Shown in pieces: positions 1 to 8,874 of a DNA stretch of 43,097 bases. How positions within the stretch are numbered: the stretch's first letter is position 1; each line of letters starts with the position of its first letter. The stretch covers positions 1 through 43,097 of the forward strand of contig NZ_VSRL01000055.1 of the NCBI RefSeq assembly GCF_012184385.1, given 5' to 3'. The DNA comes from Lentzea indica. GTDB lineage: Bacteria; Actinomycetota; Actinomycetes; Mycobacteriales; Pseudonocardiaceae. The position numbers and the translations under genes are program-made. The notes beneath the pieces are model-generated. The model was not told where the DNA came from and made no database searches. It saw nothing but the letters and a program-made list of their open reading frames with translations.

Positions 1-62
1 CCTGCGGGTTGATGGCACGCCTGTTGCTTTTGGCGGCTTGCTGTTGCGTAGGTGTTTGGGGT

Positions 63-153
63 GTGGGGTGGTCCCGTCACGAGTCGCACGGAGGCAGCCG
101 CGCCCAGGGCGCGGCAAAACGCGTCAGCACGACTCGTGACGGGACCACCCCAC
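63..153. repeat. 24-bp perfect inverted repeat with a nested hairpin
   Basis: Bases 63-86 are the exact reverse complement of 130-153. The 43-base interval contains a second perfect hairpin, 98-104 against 108-114 with a 3-base loop. The whole unit could extrude as a cruciform or fold as a two-level RNA hairpin. It lies beyond the ispG terminator. It could be a bidirectional terminator, a miniature transposable element or a protein binding site; the sequence does not decide between these. Confidence 0.75.
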
Positions 154-221
154 CCACTGGCTGTGTGAAGGACTGCTCGGCTGCGCCTTCGCGGTGATCG
201 TTTGGCCTCGTGCGCCTGAAA

Positions 222-262
222 GCACAACGCCCCGGTCCGCGCAGCGGACCGGGGCGTTGTGC
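222..262 (-). terminator. Rho-independent-like terminator of the ispG operon
   Basis: A perfect 19-bp stem (222-240 with 244-262) closes a 3-base loop. It starts 18 bases past the ispG stop in the direction of transcription and is followed on the minus strand by TTT. It would end the dxr-rip1-ispG transcript. Confidence 0.85.
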
Positions 263-280
263 AGCCTGACTGCTAGGCGT

Positions 281-1435
281 CTAGCCGACAGTGACGGCCG
301 GGGCTTCGCCCTCGACCGGCTCCATCTCCTCGGCCAAGCGCATGGCCTCTTCGATGAGGGTTTCTACGATCGCGTGCTCCGGCACGGTCTTGATGACCTT
401 GCCCTTCACGAAGATCTGGCCCTTGCCGTTGCCGCTCGCGACGCCGAGGTCGGCCTCACGGGCCTCACCAGGGCCGTTCACGACGCAGCCCATGACCGCG
501 ACGCGCAGCGGCACCTCCATGCCCTCAAGGCCCGCGGTGACCTGCTCGGCCAGCGTGTAGACGTCGACCTGCGCGCGACCGCAGGACGGGCAGGACACGA
601 TCTCCAGCTTGCGCGGCCGCAGGTTCAGCGACTGCAGAATCTGGTGGCCGACCTTGATCTCCTCGACCGGTGGGGCGCTCAACGACACGCGGATGGTGTC
701 GCCGATGCCCTGGCGGAGGAGGGCGCCGAACGCCACTGCCGACTTGATGGTGCCCTGGAAGGCGGGGCCCGCCTCCGTGACGCCCAGGTGCAGCGGGTAG
801 TCGCACTGCTCGGCGAGCAGTTCGTAGGCGCGCACCATGACCACCGGGTCGTTGTGCTTCACCGAGATCTTGATGTCGTGGAAGTCGTGCTCCGCGAAGA
901 GCGAGGCTTCCCACATCGCCGACTCGGCGAGGGCCTCCGGGGTGGCCTTGCCGTACTTCTTCAGCAGGCGGGGGTCGAGCGAACCGGCGTTGACGCCGAT
1001 TCGGATCGGGGTGCCGTGGTCCTTGGCGGCGGCCGCGATCTCCTTCACCTGGTCGTCGAACTTGCGGATGTTGCCGGGGTTCACGCGGACGGCAGCGCAG
1101 CCGGCTTCGATGGCGGCGAAGACGTACTTCGGCTGGAAGTGGATGTCCGCGATCACCGGGATCTGGGACTTCTTGGCGATCGCCGGCAGGGCGTCCGCGT
1201 CGTCCTGCGAGGGGCAGGCGACTCGGACGATGTCGCAGCCGGACGCGGTGAGCTCCGCGATCTGCTGCAGCGTCGCGTTGACGTCCGACGTCAGGGTCGT
1301 CGTCATCGACTGGACGGAGACGGGGAACTCGCTGCCGACACCGACGTTGCCCACCATCAGCTGCCTGGTCTTGCGACGTTCCGACAGCACCGGCGGCGGC
1401 AGTGCCGGCATTCCGAGCATCACGCCGTCACTCAT
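281..1435 (-). CDS. ispG: 4-hydroxy-3-methylbut-2-enyl diphosphate synthase (IspG/GcpE)
   Basis: IspG performs the reductive ring opening of methylerythritol cyclodiphosphate to HMBPP, the penultimate step of the MEP isoprenoid pathway, using a [4Fe-4S] cluster in the cytoplasm. The 384-aa product is the usual bacterial length. The cluster motif is visible near the C-terminus: SCPSCGR, then [11 protein letters not shown] about 35 residues on. The N-terminal TIM-barrel part carries ADIHF and RVNPGN. It starts at ATG 1433-1435 and lies 25 bases downstream of the site-2 protease gene, with dxr of the same pathway one gene further upstream, as in mycobacteria. Confidence 0.97.
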   Translation of the reverse strand: MSDGVMLGMPALPPPVLSERRKTRQLMVGNVGVGSEFPVSVQSMTTTLTSDVNATLQQIAELTASGCDIVRVACPSQDDADALPAIAKKSQIPVIADIHFQPKYVFAAIEAGCAAVRVNPGNIRKFDDQVKEIAAAAKDHGTPIRIGVNAGSLDPRLLKKYGKATPEALAESAMWEASLFAEHDFHDIKISVKHNDPVVMVRAYELLAEQCDYPLHLGVTEAGPAFQGTIKSAVAFGALLRQGIGDTIRVSLSAPPVEEIKVGHQILQSLNLRPRKLEIVSCPSCGRAQVDVYTLAEQVTAGLEGMEVPLRVAVMGCVVNGPGEAREADLGVASGNGKGQIFVKGKVIKTVPEHAIVETLIEEAMRLAEEMEPVEGEAPAVTVG

Positions 1436-1460
1436 GGATTGTGCACCTTTCCGTAAATCA

Positions 1461-2672
1461 CTACTGCAACCTGATCGGGTTGACGATGTCGGCGGTCACG
1501 GTCAGCAGCGTGATGGCGCCGCCTATGAAGATGACCACGTAGGTGAGGGGCAGCAGGCGCATGTAGTTGACCGGGGCGCCGGCGGGCTTCCCGCGCAGCT
1601 TCCGAATCCAGTCTCGCACCCGTTCGTAGAGGTTGACGGCGATGTGACCACCGTCAAGCGGGAGCAGCGGCAGGAGGTTGAACACACCGACGAAGAAGTT
1701 CAGGCCTGCCAGCATCAGGATGAAGAACGCCCACAGACCGCGCTCGGCCGCGTCGCCGCCCAGGCGCGAGGCGCCCACGACGGAGATCGGGGTGTCGAGG
1801 TCGCGTTCGCCGCCGCCGATGGCCTTGACCACGGCCGGGATGCGCTCCGGGAAGCGCATGAGGCCCTTCCAGGTGTTCACGAACATGTCGCCGGTGAATG
1901 CGATGGATGCCGGGACCGCCGCCAGCGGGCTGTACTCGAAGTTCTGCTGCCAGGTGACGCCGATGGCGCCGACCTCCTTGACCTCGCGGCCGCCCTTGCC
2001 GTCGGTGACCTCGCGGGTGACCTTCGGCACGTTCACCGTGAGGGCGATCTCCTTGCCGTCGCGCAGCACCTTGAACTCGGTGGGGCCGCTCAGGTCGCGG
2101 GTGATCCGCAGCATCTCCGACCACGTCGTGATGGGCTTGCCCGCGATGGACGTGACCTGGTCGCCCGCCTGGAGACCCGCGTCCTTGGCCGGGGCCGGGG
2201 CGCCCGGCGCGCACGGTGCCTCGAGGCCGACGGTGTGGTTCTGCACGCACGGCGTGATCTCGGCGAGGACCGGGAGGTCCTTGTTGTTCGGCAGGCCCAG
2301 CGACATCGCGAGGAACAGCAGGATGAAGAAGCCGAGGATGAAGTGCGTGATCGACCCGGCGGACAGCACGACGACGCGCTTCCACACCTTGTGGTTGTAG
2401 AAGGCGCGCTTGCGGTCGTCCGGGTGCACGTCCTCGAGGGCCGTCATGCCGGTGATCTCGCAGAAGCCGCCTGCCGGGATCGCCTTCAGGCCGTACTCGG
2501 TCTCGCCCTTGCGGAACGAGAAGAGCTTGGGGCCGAAGCCGATGAAGTAGCGGGTGACCTTCATGCCGAAGGCCTTCGCGGTCAGCAGGTGCCCGAACTC
2601 GTGCAGCGCGATGGACACCGCGATGCCGAACGCGAACAACAGCACCCCGAGGATGTTGATGAATGTGTTCAC
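1461..2672 (-). CDS. rip1: Site-2 intramembrane metalloprotease (RseP/Rip1 family)
   Basis: Zinc protease of the inner membrane that cuts transmembrane substrates such as anti-sigma factors after a first extracellular cleavage. The HExxH zinc motif is in the first membrane helix (H24, E25, H28). A PDZ-like domain lies at about residues 150-235. The second catalytic motif [11 protein letters not shown] has its aspartate near residue 340, followed by a last membrane segment. At 403 aa it matches Rip1 (Rv2869c) in length and in its place between dxr and ispG. It starts at GTG 2670-2672 with a GGAAGG-like site upstream, 6 bases past the dxr stop. No anti-sigma gene is adjacent, so its substrates cannot be read from context. 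Confidence 0.95.
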   Translation of the reverse strand: MNTFINILGVLLFAFGIAVSIALHEFGHLLTAKAFGMKVTRYFIGFGPKLFSFRKGETEYGLKAIPAGGFCEITGMTALEDVHPDDRKRAFYNHKVWKRVVVLSAGSITHFILGFFILLFLAMSLGLPNNKDLPVLAEITPCVQNHTVGLEAPCAPGAPAPAKDAGLQAGDQVTSIAGKPITTWSEMLRITRDLSGPTEFKVLRDGKEIALTVNVPKVTREVTDGKGGREVKEVGAIGVTWQQNFEYSPLAAVPASIAFTGDMFVNTWKGLMRFPERIPAVVKAIGGGERDLDTPISVVGASRLGGDAAERGLWAFFILMLAGLNFFVGVFNLLPLLPLDGGHIAVNLYERVRDWIRKLRGKPAGAPVNYMRLLPLTYVVIFIGGAITLLTVTADIVNPIRLQ

Positions 2673-2678
2673 GAAAGT

Positions 2679-3809
2679 TCAGTTCCTTCCAACCAGCTCG
2701 CGGGCACGTGCGCGTGCCCAGTCCTCGGCGGCGAGGACCTCCGCGACGTCCGCGGGGTCACTCCGCCAATCACTTGCCTCGCCGAGAACCTGGCCGATGG
2801 TGTCCACGATCGACAGGAACGACGTCTTGCCCGCGACGAAGGAGGCGAGTGCCTCTTCGTTCGCGGCGTTGTAGATCGCGGGCAGACATCCGCCCGTCGT
2901 ACCCGCCTGCCGTGCCAGCTCGACAGCCGGGAACGTGACGCTGTCCAACGGTTCGAACGTCCACGAGGTGGCGGTGTCAAAGGTACAGGCGGTCGCGGCA
3001 CCCGCTACGCGCTCGGGCCATCCGAGGCCCAGTGAGATCGGAAGGCGCATGTCCGGCGGCGAGGCCTGGGCCAGCGTCGAACCGTCCGTGAAGGTCACCA
3101 TCGAGTGAATGATGGACTGCGGGTGCACCACGACGTCGACGCGGTCGTACGGCACCCCGAACAGCAGATGCGCCTCGATCAGCTCGAGGCCCTTGTTCAC
3201 CAGGTTCGCCGAGTTGATCGTGACCACTTGGCCCATCGACCAGGTCGGGTGCGCCATGGCCTGCTGCACGGTGACGCCGGCGAGGTCCTCGCGCGTCCTT
3301 CCGCGGAACGGCCCGCCGGACGCGGTCAGCACCAGCTTGTGCACCTCGTGCGACGCGCCACCGCGAAGGCACTGCGCGAGCGCCGAGTGCTCGGAGTCGA
3401 CCGGTACGATCTGGTCGGGCTTGGCCGCCTTCAGCACGAGCGGCCCGCCCGCGATGAGCGACTCCTTGTTGGCGAGCGCGAGCGTGGCGCCGACCTCCAG
3501 CGCCTTCAGCGACGGCTCGAGCCCCCTGGACCCGTCCATGGCGTTGAGGACGACGTCAGCGGGACACGCTTCGATCAGGTCGACCATGCTGGTCAGCGTC
3601 TTGACGCCGGGAACGTCCGCGCCGTTCGCGACGGCGACTACGGGCACGTCGAACTCTGCTGCCTGCTGTTTCAGCAGGTCCAGCTGACGCCCACCCGCAC
3701 CGAGCCCCACGACCTGGAAGCGGTCGCGGTTGCGGCGGATGACGTCGAGCGCCTGGGTGCCGACGGAGCCGGTCGATCCCAGGATCAGGACAGTGCGTGG
3801 AGTACTCAT
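2679..3809 (-). CDS. dxr: 1-deoxy-D-xylulose 5-phosphate reductoisomerase
   Basis: Converts DXP to MEP with NADPH, the committed step of the MEP pathway. The N-terminal GSTGSVG is the dinucleotide-binding loop, and ANKESL and the metal-binding VDSEHSA follow. The substrate-binding stretch has SGGPFRG, HPTWSMG and VHPQS. The length (376 aa) is normal for the family. Start is ATG 3807-3809. First gene of the minus-strand run dxr-rip1-ispG. Confidence 0.97.
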   Translation of the reverse strand: MSTPRTVLILGSTGSVGTQALDVIRRNRDRFQVVGLGAGGRQLDLLKQQAAEFDVPVVAVANGADVPGVKTLTSMVDLIEACPADVVLNAMDGSRGLEPSLKALEVGATLALANKESLIAGGPLVLKAAKPDQIVPVDSEHSALAQCLRGGASHEVHKLVLTASGGPFRGRTREDLAGVTVQQAMAHPTWSMGQVVTINSANLVNKGLELIEAHLLFGVPYDRVDVVVHPQSIIHSMVTFTDGSTLAQASPPDMRLPISLGLGWPERVAGAATACTFDTATSWTFEPLDSVTFPAVELARQAGTTGGCLPAIYNAANEEALASFVAGKTSFLSIVDTIGQVLGEASDWRSDPADVAEVLAAEDWARARARELVGRN

Positions 3810-3943
3810 CGCCCCTCATTGTTCCGGAGAGTGCCTGAGAGCCCGGCACAGCCCGTTACTTTGATAACGGAGCGGTTTTGGAGGCGTGAAGTCGCCAGTT
3901 CGGGGGCATTCCCTTCGCGACAGCGGATGGAAGGAGACTCTCC

Positions 3944-4210
3944 GTGGGCATCCTGGGATGGATCGTGCTCGGTCTGCTGGCCGGCGCCATCGCCAAAGCA
4001 ATCATGCCTGGTAACGACCCCGGTGGTTTCATCATCACGATGCTGCTCGGCATCGTGGGAGCGATTCTGGGTGGGTTCATCGGATCCGCGCTCTTCGGGA
4101 CCGATCTCGGGTCCTTCTTCGACCTGAGGACCTGGCTGCTGGCGATCGTCGGATCGTTGGTCCTGCTCGGCGTCTACCGCCTGGTAACAGGCAGGCGAAG
4201 CCGCGTTTAG
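3944..4210 (+). CDS. GlsB/YeaQ/YmgE family small membrane protein
   Basis: An 88-aa protein with three hydrophobic segments (about residues 1-22, 29-50 and 63-82) rich in glycine and alanine, typical of the GlsB/YeaQ/YmgE (transglycosylase-associated) family. Its molecular function is unknown; members are often stress-induced. GTG 3944-3946 is preceded by a good GGAAGGAG site at about 3929-3936. It is divergent from dxr and convergent with the response regulator gene, and the two share a terminator hairpin. Family assignment is firm, function is not. Confidence 0.88.
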   Translation: MGILGWIVLGLLAGAIAKAIMPGNDPGGFIITMLLGIVGAILGGFIGSALFGTDLGSFFDLRTWLLAIVGSLVLLGVYRLVTGRRSRV

Positions 4211-4226
4211 CCGCTTGAGACGTTTG

Positions 4227-4255
4227 AGGCCGTTCGGGTGTCACCCGAACGGCCT
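4227..4255. terminator. Bidirectional terminator hairpin between converging genes
   Basis: A perfect 13-bp stem (4227-4239 with 4243-4255) with a 3-base loop sits between the stop of the GlsB-like gene (4210) and the stop of the response regulator (4270). T-rich flanks are short on both sides. It can serve both transcripts. Confidence 0.8.
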
Positions 4256-4269
4256 TCGCCGTGTCTTGA

Positions 4270-4920
4270 CTAGTTCGCGATCCCCGCGTCCCGTGCGAGC
4301 AGCGCCGCCTGCACCCGGTTCGTCAGCCCCAGCTTCGCGAGCAAGCGCGACACGTAGGTCTTCACGGTCGCCTCGGACATGTGCAGCTTCGTGCCGACGT
4401 CCGCGTTCGACATGCCCTGCCCGAGCAGCGCCAGCACCTCGACCTCGCGCTCGGTCAGCCCGGCGACGGCTTTCTGCGCCTCCTGCCGCTTCGGCTGGCC
4501 AGATGTCGCCACCATGCCGACCACGCGCGACGTGACCATCGGCGACAGGTACGCCTCGCCGTTGTTCACCGCGCGCACGGCACGCAACAGCTCCTCGGGC
4601 GCGGAGTCCTTCAGCAGGAACCCGGCGGCGCCGTCCGACAGCGCCCGCACGATGTTCTCGTCCTCGCCGAACGTCGTCAGCATCACGATCCGCACGGACG
4701 GCGCGACCACGCGAAGCTCCTTGGCGCACGCCAGCCCGTCCATCCGCGGCATGCGGATGTCCAGCACGGCGACGTCGACGCGGCGCTCGCGCACGATCTG
4801 CAGGGCCTCGCGGCCGTCGCCGGCCTCCGCCACCACCTCGATGTCGTCAGCGGTGCCGAGAATGGCCTTGATGCCGGCCCGCATCAGCGGCTCGTCGTCG
4901 GCGATGAGCACCCGGATCAT
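4270..4920 (-). CDS. NarL/FixJ-type response regulator
   Basis: DNA-binding partner of the adjacent histidine kinase. The receiver domain (residues 1-120) has the acidic pair D8-D9 and phospho-acceptor D54 in LDIRMPRMDG. A linker leads to a LuxR-type HTH (about 150-216) with LTEREVEVL and SNADVGTKL. I chose ATG 4918-4920, which gives a normal 216-aa regulator starting MIRVLIADDEP; the open frame extends 40 codons upstream only because it overlaps the kinase gene. The ATG overlaps the kinase stop (ATGA), so the two are translationally coupled. The target genes are not evident. Confidence 0.95.
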   Translation of the reverse strand: MIRVLIADDEPLMRAGIKAILGTADDIEVVAEAGDGREALQIVRERRVDVAVLDIRMPRMDGLACAKELRVVAPSVRIVMLTTFGEDENIVRALSDGAAGFLLKDSAPEELLRAVRAVNNGEAYLSPMVTSRVVGMVATSGQPKRQEAQKAVAGLTEREVEVLALLGQGMSNADVGTKLHMSEATVKTYVSRLLAKLGLTNRVQAALLARDAGIAN

Positions 4921-6521
4921 GAGTTGTTCCTCTGGACGTGGATCTTCTTCTCGATCAGCTTGCCGTCCCGGAAGCAGAAACGCACCACCCGTGTGCCCTT
5001 CGCGAGGTACGACTGCTCGTCGGTGATGTGGTAGACGCAACGCGCGCCCGGCAGTTCCGGTGAGGCCTGCGACTTGCGTTCACCGTCACCGACCAGGGGT
5101 TCGTCGCCGGCGGGCAGCAGCGCCATCACCTCGGCCTCCGGCTGTCCCTCCTGGATCCTGTCGAGGTTCTGCTGCGTCACGACCTCCGTCACCGGCTGCG
5201 CGCCGAGGTAGGTGAAGCCGCCGATGATGACGGTCAGCACGATCGACGCGCCCGCGATCGACCCGATGCCCGCCCACTTGCGGATCCCCCGCGGTGACTC
5301 CGTCTCGTCCTGCTCGTCCTCGGGCTCGTCGGGGAGCGCCGTCTCCTCGTACGGCAAGACGGCCGCGATCCGGAAGCCGCCCGACGGCAGCCCGCCGACG
5401 TGCAGGATGCCGCCCGCCAGGCGTACGCGTTCGGAGAGCCCGATCAGGCCGACCCCCGGCACTCCGCCCGGCGAACCGTTGCGTGACGGGTTGTTCCGCA
5501 CCTCCACGACCAGCGCGTCCGGCTCGTACTTCACGGTCACCTGCACGGCCGCGCCCGGCGCGTGCTTGGACGCGTTCGTGAGGCCTTCCTGCGCGACGCG
5601 ATAGGCCGCGTGCGACACACGTGATGGCAACGGGTGTGCCTGCCCACCACGTACGAGGCTCACCAGCACACCGGCCTTGCGCGCGTCGCCCACCAACGAG
5701 TCGATGGACTCCACGGTCCGTGTCGCGGGGTCGTCGTCGGGACCGTCCTCCGCTCGCAACACGCCGATGATGGCTCGCAGCTCCTCCATGCCGGTCAACG
5801 CCGCTGAGCGCAGCACCCCGATCGCCTCGCGCTGCTTCTCCCCCAGCGACGGGTCCAGCGCCAGCGCGCCGGCGTGCACGGAGATCAGCGAGAGCCGGTG
5901 GCCCAGGCTGTCGTGCATGTCCTGGGCGATGCGGCTGCGTTCGCGCAGACGGACCTGCCGGGACAGCATCCTGTGCTCGACGTGCATCCGCGCCTCGCGG
6001 TCCTGCATCGCCTGCACCAGCGCCTCACGTTGCGCCAGGTACCGCCCGACGAGGAACGGCAGCGCCACACCCACGCCGAAGATCGTGACCAGGATCAGCA
6101 TCCCGTAGACCGGTTCGATGTCGATCGGCCGCGCGTCCCAGTCCCACAGCAGCACCACGACGACGAACGTGATCGCGGTCGACACCACCGCCTTGACCCA
6201 CGACTCGATCCGGCGGCCTGCCGTGTAGCTCAGCACGACCATGAGCGCGGGCCCGAGGAACGGGATCGCCGCACCCCCGATCATGACCGTCGCCGGCAGC
6301 AGGTGCCGCAACGGAAGCAGCACCAGGTAGACGGCGATGAACGCGACGACCGTCCAGCCCGACGCCTTCTGCTCCGCCCACGGCCCCGGCCACAGGTCCA
6401 GCAGGATCACGGCGACCATGACGATGACGTCACCGACGACCCGCACCGGGGTCAGCGCTTTGAGCCGGGTCAGGGTGTCGGCGTAGAACGCCTCGGCCCT
6501 GGTCCGCACAGCAGTAATCAC
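4917..6521 (-). CDS. Sensor histidine kinase (HisKA_3) with C-terminal extracytoplasmic domain
   Basis: Membrane sensor of a NarL-type two-component system, 534 aa. The N-terminus has about four to five membrane segments (30-165). The dimerisation/phospho-acceptor box follows with H203 in DMHDSLGHR, then a HATPase domain with the N box QEGLTNASKHA (311-321) and G box GVGLIGLSER (356-365). Unusually, the chain continues after the ATPase domain through an acidic linker and one more membrane helix (about 417-440) into a roughly 94-residue tail outside the cell. That tail holds two cysteines (495, 516) and resembles a BamE/SmpA-like small domain by pattern only. GTG 6519-6521 is the likely start; its ribosome site is weak. 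Confidence 0.93.
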   Translation of the reverse strand: MITAVRTRAEAFYADTLTRLKALTPVRVVGDVIVMVAVILLDLWPGPWAEQKASGWTVVAFIAVYLVLLPLRHLLPATVMIGGAAIPFLGPALMVVLSYTAGRRIESWVKAVVSTAITFVVVVLLWDWDARPIDIEPVYGMLILVTIFGVGVALPFLVGRYLAQREALVQAMQDREARMHVEHRMLSRQVRLRERSRIAQDMHDSLGHRLSLISVHAGALALDPSLGEKQREAIGVLRSAALTGMEELRAIIGVLRAEDGPDDDPATRTVESIDSLVGDARKAGVLVSLVRGGQAHPLPSRVSHAAYRVAQEGLTNASKHAPGAAVQVTVKYEPDALVVEVRNNPSRNGSPGGVPGVGLIGLSERVRLAGGILHVGGLPSGGFRIAAVLPYEETALPDEPEDEQDETESPRGIRKWAGIGSIAGASIVLTVIIGGFTYLGAQPVTEVVTQQNLDRIQEGQPEAEVMALLPAGDEPLVGDGERKSQASPELPGARCVYHITDEQSYLAKGTRVVRFCFRDGKLIEKKIHVQRNNS

Positions 6522-6598
6522 GCTCTCAAGCTACGAGACGTCCCATGTCCGCGCGGCACGCTGGAGTATCGAATCTCCGCGACGAAAGTTGACGCACA

Positions 6599-6626
6599 CC
6601 GGTTCTGCGCGGCCGGTTCTGCGCGG
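6599..6626. repeat. 14-bp tandem duplication
   Basis: The 14 bases at 6599-6612 are repeated exactly at 6613-6626. They lie in the 126-base gap between the histidine kinase start and the potC stop. This is probably a slippage duplication; no function is implied. Confidence 0.7.
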
Positions 6627-6647
6627 CCAGCGCTGTGAGCACGCCGC

Positions 6648-7451
6648 TCATCTACTGGTTACTCGTGAACCAGCACTGGCTCGCCACGACGCGATCACCA
6701 CACCGATGATCAACAGCAGCGCGGTCGCCGTCACCATCAACGTCGACAGCGCCACGATCTCCGGCGAGATCCCGCGCTTGGACGCCTGCGCGTAGACGAA
6801 CACCGGCAGCGTCGTCGACCCGACACCGGTCAGGTACGACGAGATCACCACGTCGTCGAACGACAGCAGGAACGCGAACGCGGCACCGGCCACCACTGCG
6901 GGCGCCACCAGAGGCAGCGTCACGGTCCGGAAGGCGACGAACGGCGACGCCCCGAGATCGGCGGCGGCCTCCTCCATCCGGACGTCCATTCCGGACACCC
7001 GCGACCGCACCACGACGACCACGAAGCTCAGCGAGAACGCCACGTGCGCGAACAGCAGCGCGCCGAACCCGAGCGGAACGCCGGCGAGCTTCACGAAGAA
7101 CCCCAGCATCGCCACGCCCATGACGACCTCGGGCACCACCAGCGGCAGCGACAGCAGGACCGTCCACAGGCCGCGACCGGCGAACGCCCGCCGCAGCCCG
7201 AACGCCGCCAGCGTCCCGATCACCGTCGAGATCACCGCGGACGCCAGCGCGAGCTGCAGGGTCAGCCGCAGGGAGTCGAAGACCCGCGTGTCGTCGGCCA
7301 GCTCCGCGTACCACTGGAGGGAGAACCCGCTGATCCGCGACAACGACCGCGACGAGTTGAACGACGCGATGGCAAGCCACGCGATGGGCGCGTACAGAAA
7401 GAGGAAAACCGCTGTGACGACAGCGCCGAGCACCCACGGACGACGGTTCAC
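6648..7451 (-). CDS. potC: ABC transporter permease, PotC-like
   Basis: Inner-membrane permease subunit of a spermidine/putrescine-type importer, 267 aa with about six membrane helices. The EAA loop that contacts the ATPase is visible as EEAAADLGAS near residue 160. GTG 7449-7451 overlaps the potB stop (GTGA), so the two permeases are coupled. It is the last gene of the potBC unit; the ATPase and binding protein are encoded 2 to 4 kb upstream on the same strand. Polyamine specificity is inferred from family resemblance. Confidence 0.9.
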   Translation of the reverse strand: MNRRPWVLGAVVTAVFLFLYAPIAWLAIASFNSSRSLSRISGFSLQWYAELADDTRVFDSLRLTLQLALASAVISTVIGTLAAFGLRRAFAGRGLWTVLLSLPLVVPEVVMGVAMLGFFVKLAGVPLGFGALLFAHVAFSLSFVVVVVRSRVSGMDVRMEEAAADLGASPFVAFRTVTLPLVAPAVVAGAAFAFLLSFDDVVISSYLTGVGSTTLPVFVYAQASKRGISPEIVALSTLMVTATALLLIIGVVIASWRASAGSRVTSR

Positions 7452-8305
7452 AGCACGTCCTCCCCTCGTCGTCCGCGCAGCACGAGCACCAGAACCACCA
7501 GCACCAGCAGCAGGACCGCCATCGCCGACCCCAAAGGCCAGTTGTTGCCGCCGCGGAACTGGTCGTCGATCACCGACCCGAACGTCGACTGGCCGACGCC
7601 GCCGAGCAGCTTCGGCGTCACGAAGTCACCCGCCGCGGGCACCAGCACCAGCAGCGACCCCGCCAGCACGCCGGTCATCACCCCCGGCAGCACCACGCGG
7701 AAGAACGTCGACACGCGCCCGTGCCCCAGGTCGTACGACGCCTCCACCAGCCGGACGTCGAACCTCTCGCACGCCACGTACAGCGGCAGCACCATGAACG
7801 GCAGGAATCCGTACGTCAGGCCCAGGACGACAGCGCCGTGCGTGAGCAAGAACCCGCCGTCGCGACCGAGCCCGACCCACCCGAGCACGGTGTTCACCAG
7901 CCCCTCGCCGTCCAGCAGCGCCTTCCAGGCGTAGATCCGCGCGAGGTAGCTCGACCAGAACGGGATCAGCACCGCCGCGAGCAAGGCCGTCCGGTACCTG
8001 CCGCCGTGGCGCGCGATGAACCACGCCAGCGGGAAACCGAGCAGCAGGCACGCGGCCGTCGTGGCGACGGCGTACACCAGCGCCCGCCCGAAGATCGGCA
8101 GGAACGCCGGGTCGAGCGCCGTCAGGTAGGCCTGTGTCGTCCACGGCAGCACCGCACGCGCCACACCCGTGTCCCGCGTTGCGAAGCTGAACTCGACCAC
8201 CACGACGAGCGGCGCGATCAGGAAGATTCCCAGCCAGACCCCGGTCGGGGCGAGGAGTGCGTTGGCCTTCAGCCACCGTCGGAGCACGGAACCACATCCT
8301 GCCAT
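7448..8305 (-). CDS. potB: ABC transporter permease, PotB-like
   Basis: Partner permease of PotC, 285 aa from ATG 8303-8305, with six predicted helices and the EAA loop VEASYDLGHG. No Shine-Dalgarno precedes that ATG. An alternative GTG at 8285-8287 (279 aa) has an AGGA motif about 9 bases upstream and would free the space to 8331 for a promoter and operator. Divergent from the tetR gene with only 26 bases between the ATG codons. In a typical pot operon this gene would directly follow potA or potD; here a reversed TetR-P450 pair intervenes. Confidence 0.9.
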   Translation of the reverse strand: MAGCGSVLRRWLKANALLAPTGVWLGIFLIAPLVVVVEFSFATRDTGVARAVLPWTTQAYLTALDPAFLPIFGRALVYAVATTAACLLLGFPLAWFIARHGGRYRTALLAAVLIPFWSSYLARIYAWKALLDGEGLVNTVLGWVGLGRDGGFLLTHGAVVLGLTYGFLPFMVLPLYVACERFDVRLVEASYDLGHGRVSTFFRVVLPGVMTGVLAGSLLVLVPAAGDFVTPKLLGGVGQSTFGSVIDDQFRGGNNWPLGSAMAVLLLVLVVLVLVLRGRRGEDVL

Positions 8306-8343
8306 GTGAACATTCGTGTACCGTTGTGAACATGAGTGTTCAC
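8305..8343. promoter_or_regulatory. Putative TetR operator across the potB and tetR starts
   Basis: The 9-mer TGTGAACAT occurs at 8305-8313 and 8325-8333, exactly 20 bases (two helical turns) apart. The second copy forms a palindrome, GTGAAC at 8326-8331 with GTTCAC at 8338-8343. This suits cooperative binding by two TetR dimers controlling both tetR-P450 and potBC. The binding role is inferred. Confidence 0.55.
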
Positions 8344-8874
8344 CTGCTGCAGACGGCGACGTCCGCGCTGCTCAAGGACCCGACGGCGTCCCTAGGCGAC
8401 GTCGCCAAGGCGGCAGGTGTCGGCAGGACCACACTCCACAAGCGCTTTCCCACCCGGACGGCGCTGATCCGGGCGATCGCGAACGACGCGCTCGACCTCG
8501 TCGAATCCGTGCTGTCCCAGGTGGACTTCGGCGCGGACGACGCGATCGAGGACCTCGTGACGCGACTGGTCGCGCTCGGCCCGCGGGTGGAGTTCCTGAT
8601 GCGCTTTCCCGGACTGGAGCGGGACGTGGAAGTGCACGCCCGCATCCTCACGCTGGACCAGCCGGTGCTCGACCTGATCACCCGGCTGCAGGGCACCAGA
8701 CTGCGCCGCGACCTGCCCGCGTGGTGGATCCTGCACACCCTCTACGGCGGGCTCTTCAACGCCTGGGAGGCGATCGTCGCCGGTCGGCTGGCGCCGCTCG
8801 ATGCTCCCCGGTTCGTGCTGACCACGGTGTTCGAGGGGGTACGCAATGACGTTCGAGCAGTTGACCGGCCATGA
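8332..8874 (+). CDS. TetR/AcrR family transcriptional regulator
   Basis: A 180-aa repressor with an N-terminal HTH (residues 18-45: LGDVAKAAGVGRTTLHKRF) and a helical ligand-binding C-terminus that I cannot match to a substrate class. ATG 8332-8334 is used; an in-frame GTG at 8326 would add two residues and lies inside the palindrome. The last 29 bases overlap the P450 start, so regulator and enzyme form one unit. It probably represses itself, the P450 and possibly potBC. Confidence 0.9.
   Translation: MSVHLLQTATSALLKDPTASLGDVAKAAGVGRTTLHKRFPTRTALIRAIANDALDLVESVLSQVDFGADDAIEDLVTRLVALGPRVEFLMRFPGLERDVEVHARILTLDQPVLDLITRLQGTRLRRDLPAWWILHTLYGGLFNAWEAIVAGRLAPLDAPRFVLTTVFEGVRNDVRAVDRP

Larger units (their letters stand above)
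1..280. other. Left-edge non-coding region
   Basis: I see no convincing gene here. A 62-codon open frame starting at base 9 has no ribosome binding site and runs through a long palindrome, so I reject it. The stretch holds a 24-bp inverted repeat (63-153) and the strong ispG terminator (222-262), listed separately. Confidence 0.6.

Noticed and set aside
9..197. 62-codon open frame at the left edge
   Set aside because: No ribosome site, passes through a perfect 24-bp inverted repeat, no recognisable protein features.
194..1456. Long 420-codon plus-strand open frame opposite ispG
   Set aside because: Antisense shadow of a clear ispG gene; composition is the low-complexity Arg/Asp/Leu pattern typical of GC-rich reverse frames.
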